Shown: positions 8,795 through 17,862 of the stretch, in pieces | Numbering within the stretch: position 1 is the first letter of the stretch | How the letters are laid out: each line of letters opens with the position of its first letter | Assembly (NCBI RefSeq): GCF_017811155.1 | Contig: NZ_JACVCV010000001.1 | Span: 310,001 to 374,000 of the forward strand | Direction: 5' to 3' | Source of the DNA: Lunatimonas salinarum | Lineage (GTDB): Bacteria > Bacteroidota > Bacteroidia > Cytophagales > Cyclobacteriaceae | DNA: 64,000 bases | Made by a program: the position numbers and the translations under genes | Notes under the pieces: generated by a model | Told to the model about the DNA's origin: nothing | Databases searched by the model: none | Seen by the model: only the letters and a program-made list of their open reading frames with translations

Positions 8795-10495
8795 ATGAAT
8801 CTGAAATTTATCCCACGGAAATTTGGTCTTTTATGCCTTGTGGCAATTTGGTACGGCTGTTCCACTCCACAGGAGGAATCAGTAACCGGATTGATCACCG
8901 AAAAGGCCATGGTGGTATCTGCCCACCCACTGGCATCTGATGTTGGAAAATCCATATTGCAGCAAGGTGGAAACGCCGTAGACGCTGCTATTGCCGTGCA
9001 CTTCGCTTTGGCTGTAGTATATCCCGAAGCAGGAAATATTGGAGGCGGTGGCTTTTTTGTAATTCGTCAAAAAGAAGGTACCTACCACAGCCTCGATTTC
9101 AGAGAACGCGGCCCACTAGCGGCACATCCGGATATGTATCTTGATGAAAACGGCGAAGTAATAGACCGTTTGAGCCTCAAGGGACACTTGGCTTCCGGAG
9201 TACCTGGGGCGGTTGACGGCATGGTCAAAGCACATGAAAAATTCGGCAGTTTGCCCTGGGCAGACTTGATACAACCCGCTATCGATCTCGCCAGTGAGGG
9301 TTTTGTGCTTACCGAGGGGGAGGCCAACAAATTTAATCGTGCCAAGGAAAACTTTCAGCAGTACTCTACCGTCGACCCAGTCCAGTTTACCGGGAAGGAC
9401 TGGGTAACCGGCGATCGGTTAGTACAGACCCAACTAGCTGAAACGCTTACCCGTATCAGAGACCTGGGACGTGAGGGATTTTATGCAGGCCCTGTAGCGG
9501 AGTACATCGTGGCTGAAATGGAACGGGGAGGAGGTATCATAAGTCTGGAAGATTTGGAAAAGTACGAAAGCACTTGGAGAGATCCCCTGGTTGGCCAATA
9601 CAAGGACTACAAGATCATCACGATGGGGCCACCTAGCAGTGGTGGATTGATCATTCTCCAAATGCTGGGCACCATGAAAGACTATCCGGTATCCAACAAA
9701 GGAGAAGACTATGCAGCATACCTGCATCTAAAAACCGAAATGGAGCGGCGGGTGTACGCCGACCGTGCAGCGTACATGGCGGATTCGGACTATTATCCCG
9801 TGCCCATAGAAGCGCTGCTGGATGAAGCATACCTGAAAAGCCGATTCCTTACCTTTGACCCGGAGAAAGCGACTCCTTCTGCCGAAATCCAGGAAGGCCA
9901 ACTTCTGAGTATGAGCGAGGAGACTACGCATTTTTCGGTGGTAGACCCAATGGGCAATGCCGTGTCGTGCACGACTACCTTGAACGGAGGGATGGGTTCC
10001 TCTGTAGTAGTAGATGGCGCAGGATTTATCCTTAATAACGAAATGGACGATTTTTCGATCAAACCAGGGCACCCCAACATGTTTGGCGTATTAGGCGGCG
10101 AAGCAAACAAAGTAGAGCCGGGTAAACGTATGCTGAGCTCTATGACACCTACCATCCTCGAAAAAGGCGGAGAGCTGTACATGGTCGTGGGTACGCCGGG
10201 AGGCTCCACGATTCCTACCTCCGTGTTTCAGACCATCGTGAACGTCATCGAATTTGGCATGGGCATGCAAGAGGCGGTCAATGAAAAGCGTTTTCACAGC
10301 CAATGGCAACCCGAGGTAATCTCCTATGAACAGGGTGCGTTGACAGGTAATTTACAACAGGCATTGGAATCAAAAGGACATGTATTGACAGAACGAAGCG
10401 GCATAGGAAGAGTCGACGCGATTCTCCGGCTTCCCGACGGGAGACTAGAAGGCGGAGCAGATCCCCGTGGCATGGATGCGGCGGCAGGCTTCTAG
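8795..10495 (+). CDS. ggt: Gamma-glutamyltransferase (glutathione hydrolase), probable lipoprotein
   Basis: A 566-residue N-terminal nucleophile hydrolase. Early motifs are AMVVSAHPLASDVGKSILQQ and GGNAVDAAIA with the GGGGFFV loop. The autoprocessing and nucleophile Thr is in ETTHFSVVD near residue 377, followed by NNEMDDFS and LSSMTPTI, all classic GGT signatures. The N-terminus has a hydrophobic stretch ending in WYGCS, a somewhat atypical lipobox with Cys22, so it is likely periplasmic and membrane-anchored. It cleaves gamma-glutamyl bonds of glutathione and related compounds. Its link to the gamma-glutamyl-amine genes elsewhere in the window is only suggestive. Confidence 0.93.
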   Translation: MNLKFIPRKFGLLCLVAIWYGCSTPQEESVTGLITEKAMVVSAHPLASDVGKSILQQGGNAVDAAIAVHFALAVVYPEAGNIGGGGFFVIRQKEGTYHSLDFRERGPLAAHPDMYLDENGEVIDRLSLKGHLASGVPGAVDGMVKAHEKFGSLPWADLIQPAIDLASEGFVLTEGEANKFNRAKENFQQYSTVDPVQFTGKDWVTGDRLVQTQLAETLTRIRDLGREGFYAGPVAEYIVAEMERGGGIISLEDLEKYESTWRDPLVGQYKDYKIITMGPPSSGGLIILQMLGTMKDYPVSNKGEDYAAYLHLKTEMERRVYADRAAYMADSDYYPVPIEALLDEAYLKSRFLTFDPEKATPSAEIQEGQLLSMSEETTHFSVVDPMGNAVSCTTTLNGGMGSSVVVDGAGFILNNEMDDFSIKPGHPNMFGVLGGEANKVEPGKRMLSSMTPTILEKGGELYMVVGTPGGSTIPTSVFQTIVNVIEFGMGMQEAVNEKRFHSQWQPEVISYEQGALTGNLQQALESKGHVLTERSGIGRVDAILRLPDGRLEGGADPRGMDAAAGF

Positions 10496-10652
10496 GAAGT
10501 GATCTACTTCCGCCTGCCTTGGCTATTTCGATAGGCGATCATCGTCTACCCGATCGATTGGCTATGATATTACATGAATAAGACCGACAAGAAGGAACCA
10601 AAGCAGGCGGAATTTGATTTACTAATGATCCTTAAAGCGATCCCACATTACC

Positions 10653-12401
10653 ATGGCCAAGAAAAAGCTTCCCAACCGCGTTACCATTTCCAACGTATTT
10701 AAAACCATTATCTGGCCACGGAAAAAGCAGGTTCTTATTGGTCTTGCACTGATCGTAGTGAGCAGATTAGCTGGATTGGTGCTTCCTTGGGCTTCGAAAT
10801 ACCTCATGGATGATGTCATTCCGTCAGCCAACTTTGACTTTTTGAAATGGCTCATTGCAGCGGTAGCCGGAGCAGTCATCATTCAATCGGTAAGCTCCTA
10901 TGCGCTTACCCAAATCCTGAGTGTGGAAGCACAGCATTTGATTTCCAAACTACGGGCGCAGGTGCAGGCCCATATTATTCGGCTGCCCATCCGATTCTTC
11001 GATACGGCAAAAACTGGAGAGCTGGTATCCCGGGTAATGACCGATGTGGAAGGCGTACGCAACCTCGTGGGAACAGGCTTGGCCCAAATGGTAGGTGGCG
11101 TGTTGACATCGCTCATTTGTTTGGTTTTGTTGATTGTGATCAGCCCTGCATTGACCTTATTTGTGCTGCTTCCGGTGGGTATTTTCGGGTTGATATCCAT
11201 GAAGGCATTTGGAAAAATCCGACCTATCTTCCGGGAGCGCGGAAAAATAAACGCCGAAGTAACGGGAAGGCTTACTGAAACACTAGGAGGCATCCGTGTG
11301 ATCAAAGGCTTCAATGCAGAAAATCAGGAGATTACCACCTTCGAAACAGGGGTAAACCGTCTCTTTCTCAACGTAAAGAGCAGTCTGACCACTACAAGCT
11401 TTGTAACAAGCGCAGCCACCCTGCTATTGGGCCTCGCATCGGCTGGAATCATGGGTATTGGCGGATACATGATCATGACCGAAACCCTTACTTTTGGTGA
11501 CTTCCTCGCATTCACTTTGCTGCTTGGCTTTATGATCGCCCCCATTCTACAGATGAGTAATATAGGGAGCCAACTGACGGAGGCTTTTGCCGGGTTAGAC
11601 CGAACAGAAGAACTGATGAATCAGCCACTAGAAACGGCAGACAGGAACCGCACCCTCGTGGTGCCGCAACTGAAAGGAGATGTCCAGTTTGAAAACGTCT
11701 CATTTGCCTACGATGCGGGCAAACCCGTAATCAACGATGTGAGCTTCCTCGCACCCGCAGGCACAGTGACCGCGTTAGTGGGTAGTTCCGGTTCTGGTAA
11801 GACCACCCTATCTGGGTTGGTCGCTTCGTTTCTAAACCCAACGTCAGGCACGATCACCGTAGACGGCTACAACCTTAGACAGCTTAAACTGGACAGTTAC
11901 CGAAACCAACTCGGTGTGGTATTGCAGGATGATTTTCTGTTTGAAGGGACCATCCGCCAAAACATCCTTTTTCCCCGACCCGATGCAGGAGACGAACGCC
12001 TTACCCAAGCGGTAAGAGCTGCTTATGTCAACGAATTTACGGATCGATTTGAAGATGGTCTGGACACCTTAATCGGCGAAAGAGGTGTGAAATTATCCGG
12101 TGGACAGCGGCAGCGGATCGCCATCGCTCGGGCCATATTGGCAGATCCCAGAATTCTTATTTTGGATGAAGCCACTAGCAATTTAGATGCAGAAAGCGAG
12201 CAGTATATCCAAGCCAGCCTCAAGGAATTGATGAAAGGCAGAACCACCTTTGTCATCGCCCACCGCCTAAGCACCATCCGCCAGGCTGACCAAATCCTCG
12301 TCGTGGAAAATGGGCAGATTGTGGAGCGGGGACGACATGCCGAACTTTTGGCACTCGAAGGCAGGTATTACGACCTATATACCTACCAAGCGAAGATTTA
12401 A
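10653..12401 (+). CDS. ABC exporter, fused permease and ATPase (MsbA-like)
   Basis: A 582-residue half-transporter with six predicted membrane helices in the first ~320 residues and a nucleotide-binding domain after that. Visible motifs are Walker A GSSGSGKTT near residue 377, the signature LSGGQRQR near 481, Walker B ILILDEATSNLD near 500 and the H-loop IAHRLST near 536. As a homodimer it would export a lipid or hydrophobic compound. The substrate is unknown; the family contains MsbA and many multidrug or lipid exporters. It stands alone, convergent with the next operon. The ATG at 10653 fits the family start (MAKKKLPNRVT). Confidence 0.9.
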   Translation: MAKKKLPNRVTISNVFKTIIWPRKKQVLIGLALIVVSRLAGLVLPWASKYLMDDVIPSANFDFLKWLIAAVAGAVIIQSVSSYALTQILSVEAQHLISKLRAQVQAHIIRLPIRFFDTAKTGELVSRVMTDVEGVRNLVGTGLAQMVGGVLTSLICLVLLIVISPALTLFVLLPVGIFGLISMKAFGKIRPIFRERGKINAEVTGRLTETLGGIRVIKGFNAENQEITTFETGVNRLFLNVKSSLTTTSFVTSAATLLLGLASAGIMGIGGYMIMTETLTFGDFLAFTLLLGFMIAPILQMSNIGSQLTEAFAGLDRTEELMNQPLETADRNRTLVVPQLKGDVQFENVSFAYDAGKPVINDVSFLAPAGTVTALVGSSGSGKTTLSGLVASFLNPTSGTITVDGYNLRQLKLDSYRNQLGVVLQDDFLFEGTIRQNILFPRPDAGDERLTQAVRAAYVNEFTDRFEDGLDTLIGERGVKLSGGQRQRIAIARAILADPRILILDEATSNLDAESEQYIQASLKELMKGRTTFVIAHRLSTIRQADQILVVENGQIVERGRHAELLALEGRYYDLYTYQAKI

Positions 12402-12433
12402 CCCGTCTTTGGCTATTGTATCCATCTAATCAC

Positions 12434-13378
12434 TTAACGGGACACCAGCTCTAATTTGCCGGACTGCACTTTTCCCGTTATGGTATGCACACGGCCATTA
12501 TCCCGATGGATATCGTCGGTGTATCCTTCTTCACCGATGGTTAAATGCCCACTGCCAACGGAGAAATCATAATTGAAGTCCGCAAGGGACGCATTTGTGG
12601 TGACCCTCATGTATCCGGATGACACGGACAAGGATGTTTCGGCACCGAGTCCAGCCCGTTCAGCAGTTAGCATCCCCGATGCCAAACTCAACTCACCCAA
12701 TTCAGTTACCTGATTCAAGGAAGCCTTTCCCGAGCTCATGCTTCCCGCGACTCTCCCGTTGATATCCTGAATGGATACACTGCCACTGGAACCCTTAAAC
12801 TGCACGTTTCCTTCCACGTCTTCCAACACGGCCAAGCCGGAGGACAAACGGAGATCCACGGCACCACTGATCCCTGATGCTTCCAATTTGCCGGAAGAGC
12901 AGGCCAATTTCAATGCATTGCACGTTACGTCCGTCAGTTCCATCTTTCCGGAACTAATGCTAAAATCAAAGATGTCTCCGCGTATGTGGGCAATGTCAAG
13001 TACCCCGGAAGATCCCTTTAAATCAAGCTTTATGTCTTTTGGGCCGCTGAGGTGAACGTACCCTTTGGTCCTTCCTGTCCAAAACGAAAATGGACTATCG
13101 CTTTCAGGCAGCATCACCTCTAGCCTATCCCCTCGCTTATGGTATACAATGCCCTCCGAAATGGGATCATTGGACTCCAGATACGCCGTTAGGGTCACCT
13201 CTTCGACGCCTTCAACGCCCACATAACGAACCTCTAGGGCACCACCTGCTACAGAGATTTCGGCGATACCGTCAAACGTCGCCTCCTCGTCGGTAATCAC
13301 TTCAAGCTGCCTAAAATTACAGCCAAAAAAAAGTAATCCAGCGAACGAAACTGCAAGATAGGAACCAACCTTATTCAT
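12434..13378 (-). CDS. Lipoprotein with DUF4097-like solenoid of ~18-residue SSG repeats
   Basis: A 314-residue predicted lipoprotein. The N-terminus MNKVGSYLAVSFAGLLFFGC has a lipobox with Cys20. The ATG at 13378 is preferred over one 33 bases upstream because it gives the clean signal and overlaps the upstream stop by 8 bases (GATGAATAA). The body contains about nine regularly spaced turns beginning (S/A/G)SG (SSGVLDI, SSGKMEL, SSGKLEA, SSGLAVL, SSGSVSI, SSGKASL, ASGMLTA, SSGYMRV, GSGHLTI), mostly 18 residues apart. This points to a right-handed beta-solenoid as in DUF4097/head-domain adhesin-like proteins. It is the last gene of a three-gene operon with TM2 and DUF2752 proteins. Function unknown; probably surface or periplasmic. 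Confidence 0.75.
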   Translation of the reverse strand: MNKVGSYLAVSFAGLLFFGCNFRQLEVITDEEATFDGIAEISVAGGALEVRYVGVEGVEEVTLTAYLESNDPISEGIVYHKRGDRLEVMLPESDSPFSFWTGRTKGYVHLSGPKDIKLDLKGSSGVLDIAHIRGDIFDFSISSGKMELTDVTCNALKLACSSGKLEASGISGAVDLRLSSGLAVLEDVEGNVQFKGSSGSVSIQDINGRVAGSMSSGKASLNQVTELGELSLASGMLTAERAGLGAETSLSVSSGYMRVTTNASLADFNYDFSVGSGHLTIGEEGYTDDIHRDNGRVHTITGKVQSGKLELVSR

Positions 13379-13754
13379 CGCCTTTTTCGTTAATTTTGAC
13401 ATCAAAACCATTCGCCATCAAGGATATCGTTTCGTGGGCAATCTTGATATTGTATTCATAAGCCAGGCTTTTGTAGTTGACCAAATCCACGATTGTTCCA
13501 ATAAAGCACAGGCCAACTGTCAATAAATACAATATACCCAAACCGATCTGCCCCAAGATAAAACGGTGCAGACCCGCAAACCCAAAAAATCCCAGCAGGG
13601 TAAGAATCAAGATCATCTGACTGTCCTTTCTTCGCGCCCTGTACACCTGTGCAAAGAGGTTTGCCTGTTCATCGTCCATATTCTTCAGGATACCTTGAAT
13701 ATACCCCAGTTCCATACCTTCCAATTCTGGAAGGTGCTTTAATACATTAGCCAT
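13371..13754 (-). CDS. TM2 domain-containing membrane protein
   Basis: A 127-residue protein. Its N-terminal half is cytoplasmic and helical (MANVLKHLPELEG onward). The C-terminal TM2 domain has two hydrophobic helices separated by a short turn: ILILTLLGFFGFAGLHRFILG, then LGILYLLTVGLCFIGTIVDLV. The GxHRFYxG-like turn is typical of the family. Role unknown. It lies in an operon: the DUF2752 gene upstream overlaps by 8 bases and the solenoid lipoprotein gene downstream overlaps by 8 bases, so the three are translated in concert. Confidence 0.85.
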   Translation of the reverse strand: MANVLKHLPELEGMELGYIQGILKNMDDEQANLFAQVYRARRKDSQMILILTLLGFFGFAGLHRFILGQIGLGILYLLTVGLCFIGTIVDLVNYKSLAYEYNIKIAHETISLMANGFDVKINEKGDE

Positions 13755-14067
13755 TGTTTTTTGTTGTTTTAATGTGTTTGAAAATTTCCGCCATCCGAAT
13801 ACCGATCACCAGAAAAGCAAATCCACCCAATGGATGCAAATCCCAGCTACGTTGCCACTCCCCTACCATCAAGTATTTCATAGACCTGCCCAACCCACAA
13901 CCAGGACACCAGCTAAATCCAAGGTTATGAATCGGGCAAATACTCAGGTGGACCTCCGCTTCCAATGGAATCAACGCCACACCAATGAGCAATGCCGGCC
14001 AAATAAAAAGATCATAGGGAATTCGCATGCCTTCGTTTTCAAAAGCTATATACGAATAAAATGCCAA
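13747..14067 (-). CDS. DUF2752 family membrane protein
   Basis: A 106-residue protein (or 93 residues if the ATG at 14028, MRIPYD, is used). It has hydrophobic helices at both ends and the family motif CPxCGLGRSM in FSWCPGCGLGRSMKYLMVGE. A further Cys lies upstream in ICPIHNLG. These cysteines could bind a metal or form a disulfide at the membrane surface. DUF2752 proteins occur widely next to TM2 genes, but their role is not known. This is the first gene of the three-gene operon. Confidence 0.82.
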   Translation of the reverse strand: MAFYSYIAFENEGMRIPYDLFIWPALLIGVALIPLEAEVHLSICPIHNLGFSWCPGCGLGRSMKYLMVGEWQRSWDLHPLGGFAFLVIGIRMAEIFKHIKTTKNNG

Positions 14068-14161
14068 GTCTAAAATACGCGAAAAAACCCCATAAATGGC
14101 CTATTTACCTTATTGAGCACCAAAATAGCGGACACATTTTGCCCGTTTTCGGACAATCGTA

Positions 14162-15247
14162 CTAAAACCTCCTGCCTGGCACGGGAATCTGTAAATGCAT
14201 GGATTTTCCATACTTCTCTTGCATTTGAAGCTCAAAAAACCGGCGGATTCTGGGATAACTGTCCAAATGGCTGGATGAGGTAAAAAAGCCTGTACTCACC
14301 AAAAACCCATAAGCTGTAGAGGGTACCAGCTTGGTTTTAGAAAGCGAAAGTACCGCTGCCAATTCTTCTCCCAAAAAATGGGCAATCAACCCTTCCAGAA
14401 CCTGAATAGGCACTGCGGTCGGCAATGTTGCCTGATAAAATTTCAGCAACTTACTCATAAGTAGGACTCCGGCATCAGCTTTGCGCACATGGCGTTCCCT
14501 AATCCGCTTTTCCAGCCAAAAAGCTTCCTTGGCAGTTTCTGGCCAATACCGCACATCAAGTCCGTTTGCCACTCCTATCCACTTCCAGTAATGGAGCAGG
14601 GCTTCCATATCCAGTTTGCCTACGGATATTCCTGCCTTGTTAAAACCTCTCAATACAATTAGGCTAAAGGCTAAGTTCGTACCCAATAGGTCTTCTTGAT
14701 TGATTGGCTGACCCCAGGCCAGATCCCAGTCACTTGCATAGGTGTGGATAAAATATCGGGAAAAGGCATGTATCAGCCGAACCTTTGCCAAAGTCAGGAG
14801 ACTCTGTCCATTGTCCATGAAAGTGCCCGGCCGAAAAGCTTCCAGAACAAAAAAAAGCGTTTCATCCAACCGTCTTCCCGTATCTTCTAAAATACGCTTG
14901 GATCGTACCAGAACCTGGGCACCATCTGCGAAAGCGTAGGTGTAAGGAAGTGAATAAAAGCCCAAAAGGGTAAGGTAAACCGAGGCATGCTTTTCAAAAA
15001 AATGCTGCGCGCGCGAAACCATTTCGCCGTCTGCCTTCCAAGTACGCACTTGGTAAAATGCCAGAAAATCGGCCAAATCTTTTGGCATTCCTGAGAGGGA
15101 TCCGGTGGGCAAATCCTTCCACGTGTTGATTTGAACCGCCCATTCGGGAGCAGCAAGCAGCGCCTTCACAGCCCTATCTGCCAGTGGATCCTGCTTACCC
15201 CTGAGTAGCTGAAGTCCTTGTGATGTATATAAATCTAGTTTCCCCAC
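14162..15247 (-). CDS. Oxygenase MpaB / DUF2236 family protein
   Basis: A 361-residue protein that resembles the MpaB/Lcp heme oxygenase family. Supporting segments are LAKVRLIHAFSRYFI, which carries the expected heme-coordinating His, and INQEDLLGTNLAFS, a hallmark of the domain. The C-terminal half is less typical, with no extra domain. Members of this family include rubber (latex) oxygenase and the fungal MpaB that cleaves a prenyl side chain; most bacterial members are uncharacterised. It is encoded alone, divergent from the secreted propeller gene 53 bases away. Assignment rests on motif memory. Confidence 0.7.
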   Translation of the reverse strand: MGKLDLYTSQGLQLLRGKQDPLADRAVKALLAAPEWAVQINTWKDLPTGSLSGMPKDLADFLAFYQVRTWKADGEMVSRAQHFFEKHASVYLTLLGFYSLPYTYAFADGAQVLVRSKRILEDTGRRLDETLFFVLEAFRPGTFMDNGQSLLTLAKVRLIHAFSRYFIHTYASDWDLAWGQPINQEDLLGTNLAFSLIVLRGFNKAGISVGKLDMEALLHYWKWIGVANGLDVRYWPETAKEAFWLEKRIRERHVRKADAGVLLMSKLLKFYQATLPTAVPIQVLEGLIAHFLGEELAAVLSLSKTKLVPSTAYGFLVSTGFFTSSSHLDSYPRIRRFFELQMQEKYGKSMHLQIPVPGRRF

Positions 15248-15300
15248 CAGATTTCAACCACTATTTTGTACTTTAGTTCGAAGATTCTAACCCGAAACTC

Positions 15301-16272
15301 ATGTTTCAACGTCTAAGTCATTCCTCACGTACTTACCCAACCCGATATCGGATGCCTTTTTCCTTATCCGTCCAGCAACCTGTTTTGCTATGGCTGATGC
15401 TTGTCTTGACAGGTCTTCAATCGTTGGCTGCTCAGGATGCTTTTGATTTGATTCTACTGGATACCAAACCCAGTGCAGCAGGCTTGCAGGTAGTACCCGG
15501 AAGTGCCCAGCAGGTTACCAATCGGGATGGCTACGATAACCAACCCTTTTTTATCAACAACCAGCAACTCGTATTTACGTCTAGTGCAAAGAATGGCAGC
15601 AGTGATGTTATTCTGTATAACTTCGAAACCAAAAAATTTACCAACATGACACGCACCAACGAAGTTAGCGAGTACTCACCGGCACTTACTGCCTGTGGTA
15701 CCTATATTTCTGCGGTGCGGGTGGAACAGGACGGAAAGCAACGTCTTTGGCTGTATCCCATAAATTTCGGAGAGCCTGAGCTTCTTTATGACGACATCAG
15801 CCCTGTAGGCTACTATGGCTGGGCCGGTGATGTTGCTGCGCTCGCCGTGGTGGGTAATGAAGTGAACAAATTGGTATTTCCCTACGGCAAGGCCGACCTA
15901 CAACCCATTGCCTTTGACGTGGGCCGATGCATACAGGCCAGGCCCAATCAACGAAGCATCGGTTTCATTGACCACAGCCAGGCCACTTCTACTGCGGAAG
16001 GTATTGCCTACACCCTGAAGGCTTATGATCCCAAGACCCGCACGATTGAAAATCTTGGCCCGACTCTACCCGGATCCGAAGATTTTTTGTGGCTGGACAA
16101 AAACCGGGTAATCATGGCCAGGGGCAAAGACCTCTATTTTCGACATGTGAGAAAAAAAGAAGACTGGCAGCGCTTTGCGGTGGTTTCTGTCCCCGGGTAC
16201 GGTAGCATTAGCCGGATGGCATTAAGTCCTCGAAAGGATAAGCTCATCTTAGTCATGGATCGCCTGAAATAA
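15301..16272 (+). CDS. Secreted TolB/WD40-like beta-propeller protein
   Basis: A 323-residue exported protein. Whether the ATG at 15301 or 15352 is used, a hydrophobic stretch VLLWLMLVLTGLQSLAAQ ends in an AxAQ signal peptidase site. The mature part has repeated propeller blades (QPFFINNQQLVFTSSAKNG, YSPALTACGTYISAVR, FLWLDKNRVIMARGKDLYF), like the WD40-like PD40 repeats of TolB-type proteins. No catalytic domain follows, so this may be a binding module. I prefer the downstream start as giving a more normal signal peptide, but keep the longer frame here. Confidence 0.65.
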   Translation: MFQRLSHSSRTYPTRYRMPFSLSVQQPVLLWLMLVLTGLQSLAAQDAFDLILLDTKPSAAGLQVVPGSAQQVTNRDGYDNQPFFINNQQLVFTSSAKNGSSDVILYNFETKKFTNMTRTNEVSEYSPALTACGTYISAVRVEQDGKQRLWLYPINFGEPELLYDDISPVGYYGWAGDVAALAVVGNEVNKLVFPYGKADLQPIAFDVGRCIQARPNQRSIGFIDHSQATSTAEGIAYTLKAYDPKTRTIENLGPTLPGSEDFLWLDKNRVIMARGKDLYFRHVRKKEDWQRFAVVSVPGYGSISRMALSPRKDKLILVMDRLK

Positions 16273-16380
16273 TCATTCGGACGCGCGGGTAGGCCCCAAC
16301 CCAATGTGATCCCATAGATTACCCCTGAAATAGTAGCCAAGACAATAGGTGAATGGATGAACAGGATCCATCCATACCTA

Positions 16381-16773
16381 CTAGGGGTTAGGCAATAGGG
16401 TTTTTGCGCGTTTTACCAACTGAAGAGCTAATCCCCATGGGTCTCTAAGCATCACCAATCGGGTTCCATCTGGAAGGGTATCATCGCTTACCAAGGTAGC
16501 CCCTACCTGCATTAGACGCTGCGCATCCGACCCCGGATCTCCAGATACAAAAGCCAAATGGAGCTGAAGCGGGTCCAACGAGGGAAAATCCAACACGGCG
16601 GCTTTGGGATTTTGATAAATTTCAATCATGATTTTGCCGCTGTCATCTGCCAAAAAAATCATGTAAGGTGACTCCTGCATTTTTTTCACCGCGACAAGAC
16701 CTAGATGGGATTCATACCAAGCCGACATGGCGATGGGATCGACTACATTGAGTGCTAAATGTTCTATCTTCAT
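16381..16773 (-). CDS. VOC (glyoxalase/bleomycin resistance) superfamily protein
   Basis: A protein of 130 residues from the ATG at 16773 (MKIEHLALNVVDP). The frame opens earlier, but the VOC fold starts exactly at this Met. Two beta-alpha-beta-beta-beta modules are seen: HLALNVVDPIAMSAWYESHLGL with KIMIEIYQ, then LHLAFVSGD with MLRDPWGLALQLV. Metal ligands would be the His of EHLAL, the Glu of MIEIY, the His of LHLAF and a C-terminal residue where Gln rather than Glu occupies ALQLV. It may be a metal-dependent lyase or dioxygenase of unknown substrate. Confidence 0.75.
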   Translation of the reverse strand: MKIEHLALNVVDPIAMSAWYESHLGLVAVKKMQESPYMIFLADDSGKIMIEIYQNPKAAVLDFPSLDPLQLHLAFVSGDPGSDAQRLMQVGATLVSDDTLPDGTRLVMLRDPWGLALQLVKRAKTLLPNP

Positions 16774-16873
16774 TTGCTCATAATTTTCACCAACGAATAT
16801 ACACTTCACTTCCCGAATGTCCAACCGGAGGAGGTATTATGCGAAACTATGAATATCTCACAGTGCAAGCTGG

Positions 16874-17860
16874 CTACAAATCGCCCTCTTTGGCTTCACG
16901 TTCCTGCTTAGCTTGACGTCGAAAATACCGACGAAACAAGAAATTCTCCTTCAAGGCCTCCATATTTAGGTTGAAGTTTTCCGTGCTCTTTTCGATATTC
17001 AAGAGGGTATTGGCAAGGCTTTCTCTCGCGATGCTATCCGTGAGTAGCATCCCCGCAGGACCCTCGCCGGAATCGACCCGTTGCATAACTTGATTGATGG
17101 CCTCCACGAGGGCTACTACCTGTTGGCTGCCTTCCTGCAAGTTTTCCAGCGTATGTTCCACGTTAGCTACCATGACCGTGTCTGTAAAAAACCGCGTGAC
17201 CAAGCCATCTCCTGCTTCCAGGTTTTCGATAAGGGATCTTCCCGCACGGGCCATTTCTCGAGATTGACGGCCTACATCACGTATGGAGGCCACGGCCTCT
17301 TTAAGGTCTGAGGTAATGGCGGAATCCGCCAACAATTCCCACAATCCGTTACTCCCTGCCAAACGATCGCTTATTGCTGCGAGGTTCAAAAGGGTATGGT
17401 TCAGGTAGTCGCTGCTTTTATCCAGCTTTTCAATCAGCTTATCCATATCCGTTCCAGGCCGTGCATACAAGGTGTCCCCTTCTTCGATAAATCCCGCTTC
17501 ACCGGGAAGGGGTATAATCAGCAAGAGCTTATTCCCCATCAATCCATCGGTGGATATGCTGGTATAGGCATTCTTTTGGATGAAAGGTTTCATCTTACGC
17601 TGTATGTAAGCTGTCACAAGGATATTACCTTGTTCAGACATCTCCACGGATTTTACCGTACCCACATTCATCCCCTTATATCGCACATTGTTTCCCGGCA
17701 TCAATCCAGAAACATCCTCGACTACCGAAACCACCTGTATGGAAGCCCCAAAAATATTTTGGTTTTTACCGATCATATAGAGAGTCAATACCAGAAACAA
17801 TAGCCCCCCTGTCACCAAGGCGCCGAGTTTAGTGTTTGATAATTTATAATTTGTGCTCAT
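16874..17860 (-). CDS. mlaD: MlaD-family MCE-domain substrate-binding protein
   Basis: A 328-residue protein with one N-terminal membrane anchor (residues ~12-27, GALVTGGLLFLVLTLYMIG) and an MCE domain at about 35-120. Motif VSGLMPGNNVRYKGMNVGTV is typical. A long helical C-terminal region would form the periplasmic barrel and channel extension. In the Mla system MlaD binds phospholipid and sits on the MlaFE transporter in the inner membrane. It is the last gene of the operon, 2 bases after the ATPase gene. It is longer than proteobacterial MlaD, as is usual in Bacteroidota. Confidence 0.88.
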   Translation of the reverse strand: MSTNYKLSNTKLGALVTGGLLFLVLTLYMIGKNQNIFGASIQVVSVVEDVSGLMPGNNVRYKGMNVGTVKSVEMSEQGNILVTAYIQRKMKPFIQKNAYTSISTDGLMGNKLLLIIPLPGEAGFIEEGDTLYARPGTDMDKLIEKLDKSSDYLNHTLLNLAAISDRLAGSNGLWELLADSAITSDLKEAVASIRDVGRQSREMARAGRSLIENLEAGDGLVTRFFTDTVMVANVEHTLENLQEGSQQVVALVEAINQVMQRVDSGEGPAGMLLTDSIARESLANTLLNIEKSTENFNLNMEALKENFLFRRYFRRQAKQEREAKEGDL

Positions 17861-17862
17861 GA

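Noticed and set aside
10574-10690. Short plus-strand frame (about 39 codons) overlapping the ABC exporter start
   Set aside because: Different frame from the exporter, short, and ends in a stop soon after; no support.
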